64,000 bases of DNA from Halomarinibacterium sp034670265 (GCA_034670265.1 JAXMNU010000005.1:124001-188000), one strand, 5' to 3'. Shown: positions 25,742 through 34,735, numbered from the stretch's first letter. Notes: generated by a model from the letters alone, not told the origin. Numbers and translations are program-made.

Positions 25742-26719
25742 TTAAAAGTCTGCGTCGAAACTTATTTTATTCGACTCTTTATCTTTATTGGTTACACCAG
25801 CCTTTTGGTATTCTGAAACTCGTTTTTCGAAGAAATTAGTTTTCCCTTGCAACGAAATCATATCCATAAAGTCAAACGGATTACTGGAGTTATATTCTTT
25901 TTCGCATTCAAGCTCCACCAATAATCTATCGGTTACAAACTCAAGGTACTGCGTCATAAGCTTAGCGTTCATCCCTATAAGACTTACAGGTAATGACTCG
26001 GTTATGAATTCTCTTTCAATATTAAGAGCATCCACAATAATTTCACGAATACGTTCTTTTGGCACTTTGTTTACCAAATGATGGTTGTGTAGATGGACTG
26101 CAAAATCGCAATGTACGCCTTCGTCTCTCGAAATTAATTCGTTAGAAAAAGTCAATCCAGGCATTAAGCCTCGTTTCTTAAGCCAGAAAATAGAACAAAA
26201 TGCTCCCGAAAAGAAAATCCCTTCTACAGCAGCAAAAGCTATAAGCCGTTCTGCAAAACTTGGGCTATCAATCCACTTTAGTGCCCAATCTGCCTTTTTC
26301 TTAATAGCAGGGAAGTTTTCAATAGCATTAAAAAGCTTGTCTTTTTCCTTATCGTCTTTTACGTAAGTATCGATGAGCAATGAGTAGGTTTCACTATGGA
26401 TATTCTCCATCATAATTTGAAATCCATAGAAAAATTTGGCTTCGCTGTACTGAACTTCGTTTACGAAATTTTCTGCCAAATTTTCATTTACAATACCATC
26501 ACTAGCAGCAAAAAAAGCAAGAATATGTTTTACAAAATAGCGCTCGTCATCACTCAGCTTATTGGTCCAGTCTGTTAAATCTTGATGTAGATCAATCTCT
26601 TCTGCTGTCCAAAAACTGGCCTCACTTTTTTTGTACCACTCCCAAATATCATGGTGTTGAATGGGAAAAATTACAAATCTATCTTTGTTTTCTGCTAAAA
26701 TGGGTTCTACTGCACTCAT
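25742..26719 (-). CDS. nrdB: Class Ia ribonucleotide reductase, small (beta) subunit
   Basis: A 325-residue ferritin-like radical subunit. Diiron ligands are visible in order: the acidic residues in FWTAEEIDL, ENIHSE (an ExxH pair near residue 105), the glutamate in FAAVEGIFFSG and the later ExxH, EGVHCDFAVHLHNHH. The tyrosine of SETYSLLIDTY is the probable radical site. The C-terminal tail (KISFDADF) is the usual alpha-subunit docking peptide. It is the first gene of the nrdBA pair, and a 412-base gene-free region precedes it. Confidence 0.96.
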   Translation of the reverse strand: MSAVEPILAENKDRFVIFPIQHHDIWEWYKKSEASFWTAEEIDLHQDLTDWTNKLSDDERYFVKHILAFFAASDGIVNENLAENFVNEVQYSEAKFFYGFQIMMENIHSETYSLLIDTYVKDDKEKDKLFNAIENFPAIKKKADWALKWIDSPSFAERLIAFAAVEGIFFSGAFCSIFWLKKRGLMPGLTFSNELISRDEGVHCDFAVHLHNHHLVNKVPKERIREIIVDALNIEREFITESLPVSLIGMNAKLMTQYLEFVTDRLLVELECEKEYNSSNPFDFMDMISLQGKTNFFEKRVSEYQKAGVTNKDKESNKISFDADF

Positions 26720-27080
26720 GTTGTCCTTCCGTTTTAAAAATGAATCAAATTTTCTTGTTACTAGGGACTAACAAATATGAAAAAAATTAAAACGGAAATG
26801 GGGAAAAGTTGCTTTGGGTTTTTAACAAAGTTTTCAACACGCATACAAAAGCATTGTTATTATTGTTTTGTTAAAAAATGGTTTTAACTAATTGAATATC
26901 AATTTTTTATAAATGTTTTATTGTGGTTATAAACAATCCCAAACTTAGTAGTTGAAAACCGTAAAAGCTTCCCATTTTACAGTGCTTTAGAAACAATTTC
27001 TTAACGTTTTGGTAACGCTGTTTTCAACAAAATAAAGGCTATGAATTTTTTGTTTATTTTGAATAAAAAAACTTAAAAAA
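26720..27080. other. Gene-free region upstream of nrdB with repeated GTTTTCAACA motifs
   Basis: No gene is seen on either strand. The 10-mer GTTTTCAACA occurs at 26830-26839 and 27020-27029, and its 9-mer core is inverted at 26951-26959. The motif is two changes from the consensus DnaA box TTATCCACA. These could be regulatory sites for nrdBA, where DnaA control is known in E. coli, or part of a replication origin. The region is otherwise AT-rich with no NrdR-type palindrome that I can see. Confidence 0.35.
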
Positions 27081-27108
27081 GAAAACCAGAGACTTGCTCT
27101 GGTTTAAA
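27081..27108 (-). terminator. Terminator after the 27132-27734 lipoprotein gene
   Basis: AAACCAGAG (27083-27091) pairs with CTCTGGTTT (27097-27105), with the T-tract on the minus strand. Confidence 0.8.
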
Positions 27109-27131
27109 ATTATACAAAAAATTGAGATTGA

Positions 27132-27734
27132 TTATCCTAAATTTTGAACATCTAAATCGTCTATAGCTTTCCACGTTTCATCCAAATCCATATTGCGTCC
27201 ACTTGCATTTATATAGAAACGATCATCTTGCATAAATTGAATAGTGCAATTGTTTCTGTCCTTACTATATTCTTCAATCGCTTTTACACCATTTTTCTTT
27301 ATAGTTCTTTTTACCTGAGTTTCAGTTTCTTCTTCAAAATCTTGCGAAAAAAGCATTCGCATTCCCGCAGTTGCCGCTGCTCCCATTTCGCCAGCTCCAT
27401 CAATAACTTGTACTTTAAATGTTTTTGATTTGTCTTCGTTAGCATAGCTAGCTTCAATGGATGCTATTTTCATAAAACTAGTTTGTCCAGCTTTGTAGGA
27501 GATTCGTTTCATCCCATTAATTTCATCTGGTAACCAAGCCTTAAGCTCATCATTGGTAAGTGGCGTTACTTCTTTTAATTCTTCAATATCTTCCTGCATA
27601 TCGTTGAGTTCTTCAATAGCACTATTGGTATTACTTACATTTTGTTTTGCCTCTTTAATTTTTTTTGAGACTGGATTATCTTTACAGCCAACAAAAAATA
27701 CTAAGACAACCATTAAAAAGAGTGATTTTTTCAT
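27132..27734 (-). CDS. Lipoprotein of unknown function
   Basis: A 200-residue protein with a lipoprotein signal peptide: MKKSLFLMVVLVFFVGC, with cysteine 17 as the probable lipidation site. A short acidic coiled-coil-like segment (NSAIEELNDMQEDIEELKEV) follows at about 38-57. The remainder is a soluble domain with the repeated theme of substrate-free structural proteins and no catalytic motif. I do not recognise a family with certainty. It is probably anchored in the periplasmic face of a membrane. It is 56 nt downstream of the DUF3109 gene on the same strand. Confidence 0.75.
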   Translation of the reverse strand: MKKSLFLMVVLVFFVGCKDNPVSKKIKEAKQNVSNTNSAIEELNDMQEDIEELKEVTPLTNDELKAWLPDEINGMKRISYKAGQTSFMKIASIEASYANEDKSKTFKVQVIDGAGEMGAAATAGMRMLFSQDFEEETETQVKRTIKKNGVKAIEEYSKDRNNCTIQFMQDDRFYINASGRNMDLDETWKAIDDLDVQNLG

Positions 27735-27790
27735 AATTGGAATAGTTAGTTGTTAAACCACTAAAATAATGAAAATGAAGTAAATAGAAA

Positions 27791-28354
27791 CTAAAAATCT
27801 GAAGCAACTTTTTCTAATTCTGTATACCAATCTTCGCCAAACTTCCTAATTAGCGCATCTTTTACGAATTTATATACGGGAACTTTAAGTTCTTTTCCAA
27901 GCGCACAGGCATCATCACAAATGGGCCATTTGTGGTAGTTTACAGCCGAAAACTCGCTGTATTCTTGTACTCTCACAGGGTATAAATGACACGAGATTGG
28001 TTTTCTAAAATCAACTTCTCCCGCATTGTAGGCATCTTCGATACCACAGCTAGCAATCCCCTTTTCTGTAAACGTTACGTAGGCACATTCCTTACCATCT
28101 ACCAGCGGAGTCTCTAGCTCGTCCAGTTCACTTACAATATGTGTCCCTTGTTTTTCTATAGCAGAAATTCCTTCGGGTCGAAGAAAGGGTTTTACTTTGG
28201 GGTAAATTTCTTTTAAAATTTCAACTTCTTCTTTGGTTACGGGTGCCCCCGCCTCACCTTCGATACAACATGCGCCTTTACACGCATGTAGATTACACAC
28301 GAATTCTTTTTCGATGAGATCTTCAGAAACAATAGTTTTTCCAAGTTGAAACAT
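27791..28354 (-). CDS. DUF3109-family cysteine-rich protein
   Basis: A 187-residue protein opening MFQLGKTIVSEDLIEKEFVCNLHACKGACC, the signature of the DUF3109 family. Further cysteines (KECAYVTF, ASCGIEDAY, SCHLYPVR, CDDACALG) give about eight conserved positions, arranged like the YkgJ-type zinc/iron-chelating proteins. It is cytoplasmic, with no signal peptide. A metal-binding or Fe-S role is likely from the family, but no biochemical function is established to my knowledge. The upstream region is shared divergently with marC. Confidence 0.88.
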   Translation of the reverse strand: MFQLGKTIVSEDLIEKEFVCNLHACKGACCIEGEAGAPVTKEEVEILKEIYPKVKPFLRPEGISAIEKQGTHIVSELDELETPLVDGKECAYVTFTEKGIASCGIEDAYNAGEVDFRKPISCHLYPVRVQEYSEFSAVNYHKWPICDDACALGKELKVPVYKFVKDALIRKFGEDWYTELEKVASDF

Positions 28355-28426
28355 CTGGCAAAGATATTATTTTAGGTGGGATAACAGAAGATTGAAATAC
28401 TAAATAGAATATCCATTTAAAACCGC

Positions 28427-28434
28427 TAATTTTG
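28427..28434 (+). promoter_or_regulatory. -7 promoter box of the MarC-family gene
   Basis: TAATTTTG, a perfect TAnnTTTG, lies 19 bases before the ATG at 28453. Confidence 0.55.
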
Positions 28435-28452
28435 CACTTTAAAAACACCCTA

Positions 28453-29034
28453 ATGGAATTCAATTTTAAGCAAATTGCTACCGCAAGTATGATTTTGTTT
28501 GCCGTTATCGATATCATTGGAAACATCCCCATTGTGATATCCTTACGTAAACGTGCAGGACATATTCATAGCGAAAAAGCATCTATCATTGCGGCAGTGG
28601 TGATGACTTTGTTTCTGTTTTTAGGTGAGAGCATTTTAAAACTTATTGGGATTAATGTAAATGAATTTGCCGTGGCAGGGGCGTTTATTCTCTTCTTTAT
28701 TGCGCTAGAAATGATTCTTGGCATTACATTATTTAAAGACGACGGTAGTAGTCCCGATATGGCATCGGTATTTCCTTTAGCGTTCCCTATGCTGGCTGGA
28801 CCAGGAACATTAACAACACTCCTTTCTTTAAGGGCAGAATATGCTGTAGAAAATGTAATTGTTGCCGTGATTGTAAATGTGATTATTATTTACATTGTTT
28901 TAAAAACGTCAGGCAAGCTTCAGCGAATATTAGGTAAAAATGGAATATCTGTTATTCAGAAAGTATTTGGGGTTATTCTGCTCGCGATTGCAGTAAAATT
29001 ATTTACGTCAAACATTCAGGAATTATTTAATTAA
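28453..29034 (+). CDS. MarC-family integral membrane protein
   Basis: A 193-residue protein with six hydrophobic helices. It has the MarC-family features FAVIDIIGNIPIVISL near the N terminus, the first-loop phenylalanine/glycine pattern, and the second-half VFPLAFPMLAGPGTLTTLLSL segment. MarC was once linked to multiple antibiotic resistance, but that link was withdrawn; the substrate of the family is unknown. ATG 28453 is chosen because the extra seven residues from 28432 would overlap the -7 box. A small membrane protein gene follows 6 nt later. Confidence 0.88.
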   Translation: MEFNFKQIATASMILFAVIDIIGNIPIVISLRKRAGHIHSEKASIIAAVVMTLFLFLGESILKLIGINVNEFAVAGAFILFFIALEMILGITLFKDDGSSPDMASVFPLAFPMLAGPGTLTTLLSLRAEYAVENVIVAVIVNVIIIYIVLKTSGKLQRILGKNGISVIQKVFGVILLAIAVKLFTSNIQELFN

Positions 29035-29040
29035 TTTGAA

Positions 29041-29238
29041 ATGAAAATCTTTAGATATATCATCATTTTAATAGCATTAGCTTTACTTATTTATAATGCT
29101 ACAAAACTTAATTTTGAAAGTCTTTTTGAGGGAGATAGCAAAGTTGCTATTATTTGCATATTAGCTTCTGCATGTGCTATTTTGCTCATGGTTATACTAA
29201 ATATCTCGTATAAAATTAAGGGAAATAAAAGGGTGTAA
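29041..29238 (+). CDS. Small two-helix membrane protein
   Basis: A 65-residue protein with hydrophobic segments at about residues 5-19 and 36-55 and a basic C terminus. It starts 6 nt after the MarC stop, so the two are probably translated from one mRNA. Family unknown. Similar small DUF-type membrane proteins frequently sit beside transport genes in flavobacteria. Confidence 0.6.
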   Translation: MKIFRYIIILIALALLIYNATKLNFESLFEGDSKVAIICILASACAILLMVILNISYKIKGNKRV

Positions 29239-29242
29239 ACTA

Positions 29243-30835
29243 CTAGTCTGTCAGCTTTTTTTCTAACTCCATAACCTTTCGTAGCATAGCATCATCTGCA
29301 TTGAGAATAAACTCGTAAGCGTTGGGCCCATATAATTGCTGCGCAATATTGGCTTTTAATGCCATTTTTAATTCTTCCTGGTAATTGGTTATATCTATTT
29401 GTGCTTCTTGAAGTCTGGAATACACCACAAAGTCTTCGGCTAGTTGATCACTTACTATAAAATTCTTTTTAAAATCTTCGTAGGATAATTTATTAAACTG
29501 AGAACGGTTGTTTTCTAAATATTCAAAAATGAAGTAACTCATAAAACCGTTTCGGCTTACATAATTCAATGTTTCATTTTCAATACTTGTGTCCTTCGGA
29601 ATAAAAACATCAGGAATAATACCGCCACCGCCGTAAACTACCTTTCCTTTTGGGGTCACATACTTTAAAGAGTCTGCTACTTTCATACTATCTGCATGAA
29701 TTAACTCTCCATTTCTGTAGCGGTTTTCGTAATCGCTATAATACGTCCCATTCCCCTCGCCATAAGGCCTTTGTATGGATCTTCCGGTTGGCGTATAATA
29801 GCGTGCAATAGTTAATCTAACTGCACTACCATCTCCCAAAGCCATTTCGCGTTGCACCAATCCTTTACCAAAAGAGCGACGCCCAATAATAGTTCCTTTA
29901 TCGTTATCCTGTAGTGCTCCAGCCACAATTTCACTTGCCGATGCAGAATTTTCGTTAATCAACACATACAGTTTCCCTTTTTCAAAATCGCCTTTACGGG
30001 TAGCATAGCTTCTATCTTCGTCGCCAGCTTTGTTTTTGGTGATTAACATGAGTTTATCGTCCTCCAAAAATTCGTCCAAAACTCGTTCTGCAGAAGAAAT
30101 ATACCCTCCCGGATTATCACGTAAATCCAATACCAAGGTTTTCATTCCTTCATCGTCCAAATCATCCAAAGCATTTTTAAATTCGGCATAGGTGCTTTCA
30201 GAAAAACGATTGATTTTAATGTACCCAACCTCATTATTTAACATATACGAAGCATCCACACTTATAATGGGAATTCTTCTTCGTTTCAGTTTAAAATCAA
30301 GGAGCTTCTTCTCTCCTTTGCGGTAGACCTTCAGATTTACTTTTGAATTAATTTCTCCTTTCAGAAATTTTGAAATACTATCCCTATCAATACTTTCTCC
30401 AAAGAGTTTTCTATCATCTGCATATAAAATTCTGTCGCCACCTTTTATCCCCACTTTTTCGGCACTACCCCCTTCAATAGCACGAATCACGGTAATGGAA
30501 TCCTTATAGACATAAAAACTTACGCCAATTCCCACAAAATTACCGCGCATATCATCGGCATTGTCTTCGTATGCAGACACTGGAATATACACCGAATGCG
30601 GATCGAGATTTTCGAGTATTCCGTTTACGGTAACATCCACAATACTATCGGTATTTACATTGTCTACATATTCGTAATCTATGTAGTCGATAAGTCTATT
30701 GAGCTTGTCTTTTTTTGAATTGGTTGCGAATATTTTTTCGTTGTTGTCTTGAAAATTAAGCTTGGATCCAATAAATACACCTACTGCTACAGCAATTCCT
30801 ATATAAAGAGGTATATATTTTTTTGAATTTGCCAT
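29243..30835 (-). CDS. S41-family C-terminal processing protease
   Basis: A 530-residue periplasmic serine protease. An N-terminal membrane anchor (YIPLYIGIAVAVGVFIGSKL) precedes a PDZ domain at about residues 85-175. Then comes the S41 catalytic core with LRDNPGG and ENSASASEIVAGALQDN, where Ser is the nucleophile. The general-base Lys is in RRSFGKG, followed by LTIARYYTPTGRSIQ. Such CtpA-type proteases trim C termini of envelope proteins or act in envelope quality control. ATG 30835 is used because the frame upstream overlaps the end of the dCMP deaminase gene. With that start the gene lies 1-2 bases after the deaminase, so the two form one operon. Confidence 0.93.
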   Translation of the reverse strand: MANSKKYIPLYIGIAVAVGVFIGSKLNFQDNNEKIFATNSKKDKLNRLIDYIDYEYVDNVNTDSIVDVTVNGILENLDPHSVYIPVSAYEDNADDMRGNFVGIGVSFYVYKDSITVIRAIEGGSAEKVGIKGGDRILYADDRKLFGESIDRDSISKFLKGEINSKVNLKVYRKGEKKLLDFKLKRRRIPIISVDASYMLNNEVGYIKINRFSESTYAEFKNALDDLDDEGMKTLVLDLRDNPGGYISSAERVLDEFLEDDKLMLITKNKAGDEDRSYATRKGDFEKGKLYVLINENSASASEIVAGALQDNDKGTIIGRRSFGKGLVQREMALGDGSAVRLTIARYYTPTGRSIQRPYGEGNGTYYSDYENRYRNGELIHADSMKVADSLKYVTPKGKVVYGGGGIIPDVFIPKDTSIENETLNYVSRNGFMSYFIFEYLENNRSQFNKLSYEDFKKNFIVSDQLAEDFVVYSRLQEAQIDITNYQEELKMALKANIAQQLYGPNAYEFILNADDAMLRKVMELEKKLTD

Positions 30836-30836
30836 A

Positions 30837-31265
30837 CTAATCAAGATTCGGAATATGTGTTATTTCAACGCCAGCTTTTTGTAAAAATTTTATACCGCTG
30901 TCATCTTTGTATGCTTCATTATACACCAGACGAGAAATCCCTGTTTGATGAATTAACTTACTACACTGCTGGCAAGGTGACATGGTGATATACAATGTAC
31001 CTCCCTTACAAGACTGTGTAGATGAAGCTACTTTTGATATCGCATTGGCTTCGGCATGCAGTACGTACCATTTGGTATACCCGTCGTCGTCTTCACAAAT
31101 ATTTTCGAAACCCGTTGGTGTACCATTGTATCCATCACTAATAATCATTTTATCCTTTACAATTAAGGCGCCAACTTGTCTTCGTTTACAATACGATAGC
31201 TTACTCCATTCACGCGCCATGCGTAAATAGGCAATGTCGTATTTTAATTGTTTTTCTTTCTTCAT
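30837..31265 (-). CDS. Deoxycytidylate (dCMP) deaminase family protein
   Basis: A 142-residue zinc deaminase with HAEANAIS and PCQQCSKLIHQTGI. The N-terminal RMAREWSKLSYCKRRQVGALIV and the GYNGTPTGFENICEDD segments are typical of the ComEB/dCMP deaminase branch. It converts dCMP to dUMP for thymidylate synthesis. It sits directly before the S41 protease on the same strand, an arrangement often conserved in Bacteroidetes. Substrate could also be CMP-type nucleotides; the dCMP call follows the family. Confidence 0.88.
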   Translation of the reverse strand: MKKEKQLKYDIAYLRMAREWSKLSYCKRRQVGALIVKDKMIISDGYNGTPTGFENICEDDDGYTKWYVLHAEANAISKVASSTQSCKGGTLYITMSPCQQCSKLIHQTGISRLVYNEAYKDDSGIKFLQKAGVEITHIPNLD

Positions 31266-31352
31266 ACTACTAATAGACAGCGAATTTACTTGGAAGTTAC
31301 GTCGCTACAAAAAAAGTGGGTGTTAAATGTTTCCGAAAAAAATAAAGGTAGG

Positions 31353-31931
31353 TTAAAATGGCCAATTTTCAATAAGCATAGGGATTGCCATTCCTATAAC
31401 TATCGAGGAAATAACCATGACCCAATCGCGTTGCTTAAATCTAAAAAATGTTTGCATAAAATAGCCTAACACCATTACAAAAACTACGATGATTAATTGC
31501 GAAAGTTCAATTCCTAAGGCAAATTCAATTAAAGGCATCACTTCTTTATCGTCGTTTATTTGATTGAAATAACGCCCAAATCCAAAACCATGGATGAGTC
31601 CAAAAAACAAAGTGACTATAAAAAGAACGATGGCTTTATTTTCTTTAACCCCTCTTTTCAAGTTAAAAAGATTATAAAAGCCCGTAAAAATGATGGTGAT
31701 GGGTATTAAAAACTCAATCCACTTGGCAGAGACTGTTACCACGTCATAATGGGTTAGAAAAAGAGAAAGTGTATGTCCTAGCGTAAATAACGAAACAAGC
31801 AACAATAATCGTTTCCAAGAAGACAAGGTATAAGCTGCACAAAGCGCAACAATAAACAGCACATGATCATAGGCCTGCCAATCGAGCACATGCTCAAGAC
31901 CTAATTGAAAGTATAGCCAAAATTGGGACAT
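31353..31931 (-). CDS. HupE/UreJ-family membrane protein
   Basis: A 192-residue integral membrane protein with about six helices. It contains the HupE/UreJ_2 pattern QLGLEHVLDWQAYDHVLFI near the N terminus and FFGLIHGFGFG later, both with the conserved histidines. HupE and UreJ are linked to nickel (or cobalt) handling for hydrogenase and urease in other bacteria. Neither enzyme is visible here, so the metal role is inference. It is transcribed alone. Confidence 0.85.
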   Translation of the reverse strand: MSQFWLYFQLGLEHVLDWQAYDHVLFIVALCAAYTLSSWKRLLLLVSLFTLGHTLSLFLTHYDVVTVSAKWIEFLIPITIIFTGFYNLFNLKRGVKENKAIVLFIVTLFFGLIHGFGFGRYFNQINDDKEVMPLIEFALGIELSQLIIVVFVMVLGYFMQTFFRFKQRDWVMVISSIVIGMAIPMLIENWPF

Positions 31932-32001
31932 GATTTTATTATTTAATTAGTCAAAATAAAGAAAATTTATATCTTACCCCTATTAAAATTGACAGATTAT
32001 T

Positions 32002-32562
32002 ATGAATATCCCCAAAATCCTTTTCGTTTTTTTATTAATTGGCAATACATTATTTGCCCAAACTGAAGCTTTTACCTACGACATAGATGGGCTACACCCC
32101 AACTATATAGTGGTAAAAATGGAAGGCATGAGCCAAACATCACTTTACAAAAAGGCACTAGCTTGGTCCAAAACTGGAAACCGAACCGTTATTTCTCAAG
32201 AAGAAGGAGAAAAAGTAGTTTTTCAAGGAGAAAAAGAAAATGCCATGTGTTTTACCGTCATGGGCAAAAAGTCTTGTAACGCCTTACGTTATCAAGTAGC
32301 AGTAGCTTTTAAGGAAGGTAAATACAAATTTGAAGTGGTAGGCTTGGAGCAATACGGCCCAATAAACGATACGGGTAAAAAAGGATGGTTTCCATTTGAG
32401 CTGGACAAAGCACCCGATGCGTTTTATACCAGAGGTGGCGACTTAAAAAAAGAATACACAGAGACGCCTCAAAACATCTCCGACTTGTTTAATTCACTCA
32501 ACGAAGCATTCAAAAAAGGCTTAGCAAAATCAAGCGAAGACGAGGAAGATGATGGGTGGTAA
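32002..32562 (+). CDS. Exported protein of unknown function (DUF4468-like)
   Basis: A 186-residue protein with a signal peptide (to about residue 19, LFAQTE). The body has a two-layer alpha/beta look with GMSQTSLYKKALAWSKTG and RYQVAVAFKEGKYKFEV, reminiscent of the DUF4468 fold common in Bacteroidetes secreted proteins. It ends in a very acidic tail (SSEDEEDDGW). No catalytic motif is seen. It is probably periplasmic or exposed at the outer membrane. The family link is weak. Confidence 0.6.
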   Translation: MNIPKILFVFLLIGNTLFAQTEAFTYDIDGLHPNYIVVKMEGMSQTSLYKKALAWSKTGNRTVISQEEGEKVVFQGEKENAMCFTVMGKKSCNALRYQVAVAFKEGKYKFEVVGLEQYGPINDTGKKGWFPFELDKAPDAFYTRGGDLKKEYTETPQNISDLFNSLNEAFKKGLAKSSEDEEDDGW

Positions 32563-32625
32563 ACCTAATTCATTTTCAGCAAAATTTCATATCTTTAGAT
32601 ATACCTAAACAATAACTGGGGAGTT

Positions 32626-33348
32626 ATGAAAAATTTCACAATACTTATATTTTTTCTATTCGTCTCAATAAAAGGGTTTACGCAAAACCCTGATTTATTT
32701 AGAACTTGGCAACTTACCAAAGTAACTATTGATAATGTAAACTATCTTCCTGAAGATTACGGGTATTTTCCAACATTAGATTTGATAGATGATACCAATG
32801 AATATTTTATTGGTTTTGCAACGCCATGGAGTATTCTTTGTTCTAGTAATATTTTTGGTTTTCAATCCAATCCAAATGGCTTTTTGATTGATCAAAATAA
32901 CCTGGTTTGCCTTGCAGAAGTACTTTGTCAAGAGGATCCGCTCAATAGTCCTTGTGGAATAATTTATGGAAGACATTCCGAAATGTATCTCGAAATAACT
33001 TCGTTACTTACTTATGCAATTACTCAAAACGCAGATGATACTTTTAGTTTAGAGATTAATAATACCGAAGGGAATAGTGCTTTCTACAGTAGCGAATTGC
33101 TTTCAAATCAAGACTTAAAATTTAGTGAAATCACCCTTTCCCCCAACCCAACCTCAAATTTGCTTTTTATCGCTTCTGAAAATCTTGAAATAACATCACT
33201 TTCTATTTTTAACCTCTCTGGACAAAAAGTGATGGAAATTAAAGAAGCTACTAGCGAGATTGATGTTTCAACACTACAAAGCGGCATTTACTTTTTAGAA
33301 ATTACTTCAGAAAAAGGAACAGTCATTAAAAAATTTGTAAAAAAATAA
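32626..33348 (+). CDS. Small secreted protein with T9SS sorting domain
   Basis: A 240-residue protein with a signal peptide (MKNFTILIFFLFVSIKGFTQ). It has a ~130-residue passenger beginning LFRTWQLTKVTIDNVNY, a lipocalin-like opening often seen in flavobacterial exported proteins. A C-terminal type A sorting domain (LSPNPTSNLLFI to VIKKFVKK) targets it to type IX secretion. Cysteines in the passenger may form disulfides. It is the last chromosomal gene before the integrated element. Function of the passenger unknown. Confidence 0.82.
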   Translation: MKNFTILIFFLFVSIKGFTQNPDLFRTWQLTKVTIDNVNYLPEDYGYFPTLDLIDDTNEYFIGFATPWSILCSSNIFGFQSNPNGFLIDQNNLVCLAEVLCQEDPLNSPCGIIYGRHSEMYLEITSLLTYAITQNADDTFSLEINNTEGNSAFYSSELLSNQDLKFSEITLSPNPTSNLLFIASENLEITSLSIFNLSGQKVMEIKEATSEIDVSTLQSGIYFLEITSEKGTVIKKFVKK

Positions 33349-33439
33349 ATGAATTTTTGAAGGTGAGATTCAATTGCAAAACAATTGTTCCCTTCAATGT
33401 CATTTTGAAAACCACAAAAAGAATTACTTCGCTTTGTTT

Positions 33440-33475
33440 AAAAAAAGAAGCGAGCTTCATTTTTGAAACTCGCTT
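33440..33475 (-). terminator. Probable native terminator of the tRNA-Leu gene, displaced by the element
   Basis: On the minus strand AAGCGAG, then TTTCA, pair with TGAA, then CTCGCTT, followed by C and seven T. It sits just left of the attachment core, where the 3' end of tRNA-Leu would lie before integration. It may also stop transcription of the convergent plus-strand gene. Confidence 0.6.
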
Positions 33476-33501
33476 GCAATTCCACTTTTTTGTGGTTTAT
33501 C

Positions 33502-33520
33502 TGTACCTTGGGTGGGTACA
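33502..33520 (+). other. Left attachment site (core with inverted half-sites)
   Basis: TGTACC-TTGGGTG-GGTACA: perfect 6-bp inverted arms around a 7-bp centre, the usual layout of a tyrosine-recombinase core. The first 15 bases repeat the 3' end of the tRNA-Leu gene at 63876-63890. Confidence 0.8.
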
Positions 33521-33628
33521 TTTTAAATTATCAAAAGAAACCATAAGAAAACATTTACAGTATTTATAGGGGTTTACAGACAAACAATTTTTCCATTTTT
33601 ACCTATTTTTTCCTTTTCTTTCATATTT

Positions 33629-33647
33629 TTGTTGCTAGTTTGTTATT
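33629..33647 (+). repeat. Left copy of a terminal repeat (candidate integrase arm site)
   Basis: TTGTTGCTAGTTTGTTATT; the right copy at 63811-63829 differs at two positions. Both are in direct orientation and lie just inside the element ends. Confidence 0.65.
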
Positions 33648-33653
33648 GAAAAT

Positions 33654-34733
33654 ATGAGTGTAAAACTTCGAGAAAAGAAATTAGCCAAAGGTGCTACTAG
33701 GTTTTATTTAGACATTTACATTGATGGTGAAAGATCTTATGAAACCTTAGATATTAAAATTGAACCTACCGATTCAAAAACAGTAAAGGCCGAGAAAAAA
33801 GATATAGCAAGACTTATTCGATCTAATCGAGAGTTGGAATATCTAACCCAAAACACGAATTACGTTCCCAAACATTTACGGAATATTAATTTCTTTGATT
33901 TCGCAGATTCCTTTATAGAAGAATATAAAAAGCGAGATTTGAGAATGATTAAAGCTACCATTCGTCAATTTAAGAAGTATGTAGATAATGAGAATCTAAA
34001 GCTTTTAGATATCAACTCTTCCTTAATGAAAGGATATATGGATTATCTCAATGATGATTCTGGGCTCAATGGTGAATCCCCCCATAACTACTTTACTCGA
34101 TTTAAGAAGGTTCTCAAAGACGCAGAACGCAAAGGTTTAATTTCTCAAAACCCAACAAAAGATTTAAAGTTTAAAAGGAAAGATCAAAGGAATGAGCTGC
34201 GAAAACAAATTCTAACAACAGAAGAGTTGAAACTTCTATCTCAAACAAGATGTGGTAATGAAGAATTAAAAAATGCTTTCTTATTTGCGTGTTTTACGGG
34301 TTTGGGATATGCAGAAATTAAAAAACTAAAATGGGCTAATATTGTTAAAAACAGGCTTGTTACTAGAAGGGAAAAGACGAATAAAAAAGTGGATGTTAAA
34401 ATAAAAGATTCTATCCTTTCACTTTTAGAAAAAAGGGGTAAAAAAAGTGACCCGGTATTTAGTATTAAAAATGAGAATGGTAAACCTATTTCAGATAATG
34501 GTGTAAACAAATGCTTAAAGAATTGGGTGAAAAGAGCCAAAATTGATAAACATATCACTTTCTATTGTGCAAGACACACTTATGCAACTCAATTATTATT
34601 ATATGGCGCTAATTTAAAAACCGTTGCTGATGCTTTAGGACATTCTAGCACCCAACCTACATTAAAATATCTTTATTATATAGATAGTTTAAAAGATACA
34701 GCCGTTGACAATTTACCTGAATTAGATATTTAA
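33654..34733 (+). CDS. Tyrosine recombinase/integrase of the tRNA-Leu element
   Basis: A 359-residue site-specific recombinase. An N-terminal arm-binding region (to ~90) precedes a SAM-like core-binding domain (~95-185) and the catalytic domain. The active-site box reads FYCARHTYAT where most family members have HxxR (here Y replaces H). ALGHSS and the nucleophile region TLKYLYYID follow. The first catalytic arginine position reads TGLGYAEI, as in many Bacteroidetes integrases that lack it. It starts 134 bases inside attL and drives integration into and probably excision from the tRNA-Leu 3' end. The next gene follows after 2 nt. Confidence 0.92.
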   Translation: MSVKLREKKLAKGATRFYLDIYIDGERSYETLDIKIEPTDSKTVKAEKKDIARLIRSNRELEYLTQNTNYVPKHLRNINFFDFADSFIEEYKKRDLRMIKATIRQFKKYVDNENLKLLDINSSLMKGYMDYLNDDSGLNGESPHNYFTRFKKVLKDAERKGLISQNPTKDLKFKRKDQRNELRKQILTTEELKLLSQTRCGNEELKNAFLFACFTGLGYAEIKKLKWANIVKNRLVTRREKTNKKVDVKIKDSILSLLEKRGKKSDPVFSIKNENGKPISDNGVNKCLKNWVKRAKIDKHITFYCARHTYATQLLLYGANLKTVADALGHSSTQPTLKYLYYIDSLKDTAVDNLPELDI

Positions 34734-34735
34734 GA

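Noticed and set aside
33357..33569. A 70-codon plus-strand frame before the integrase
   Set aside because: It runs across the terminator hairpin and the attachment core, with no ribosome-binding context or family resemblance.
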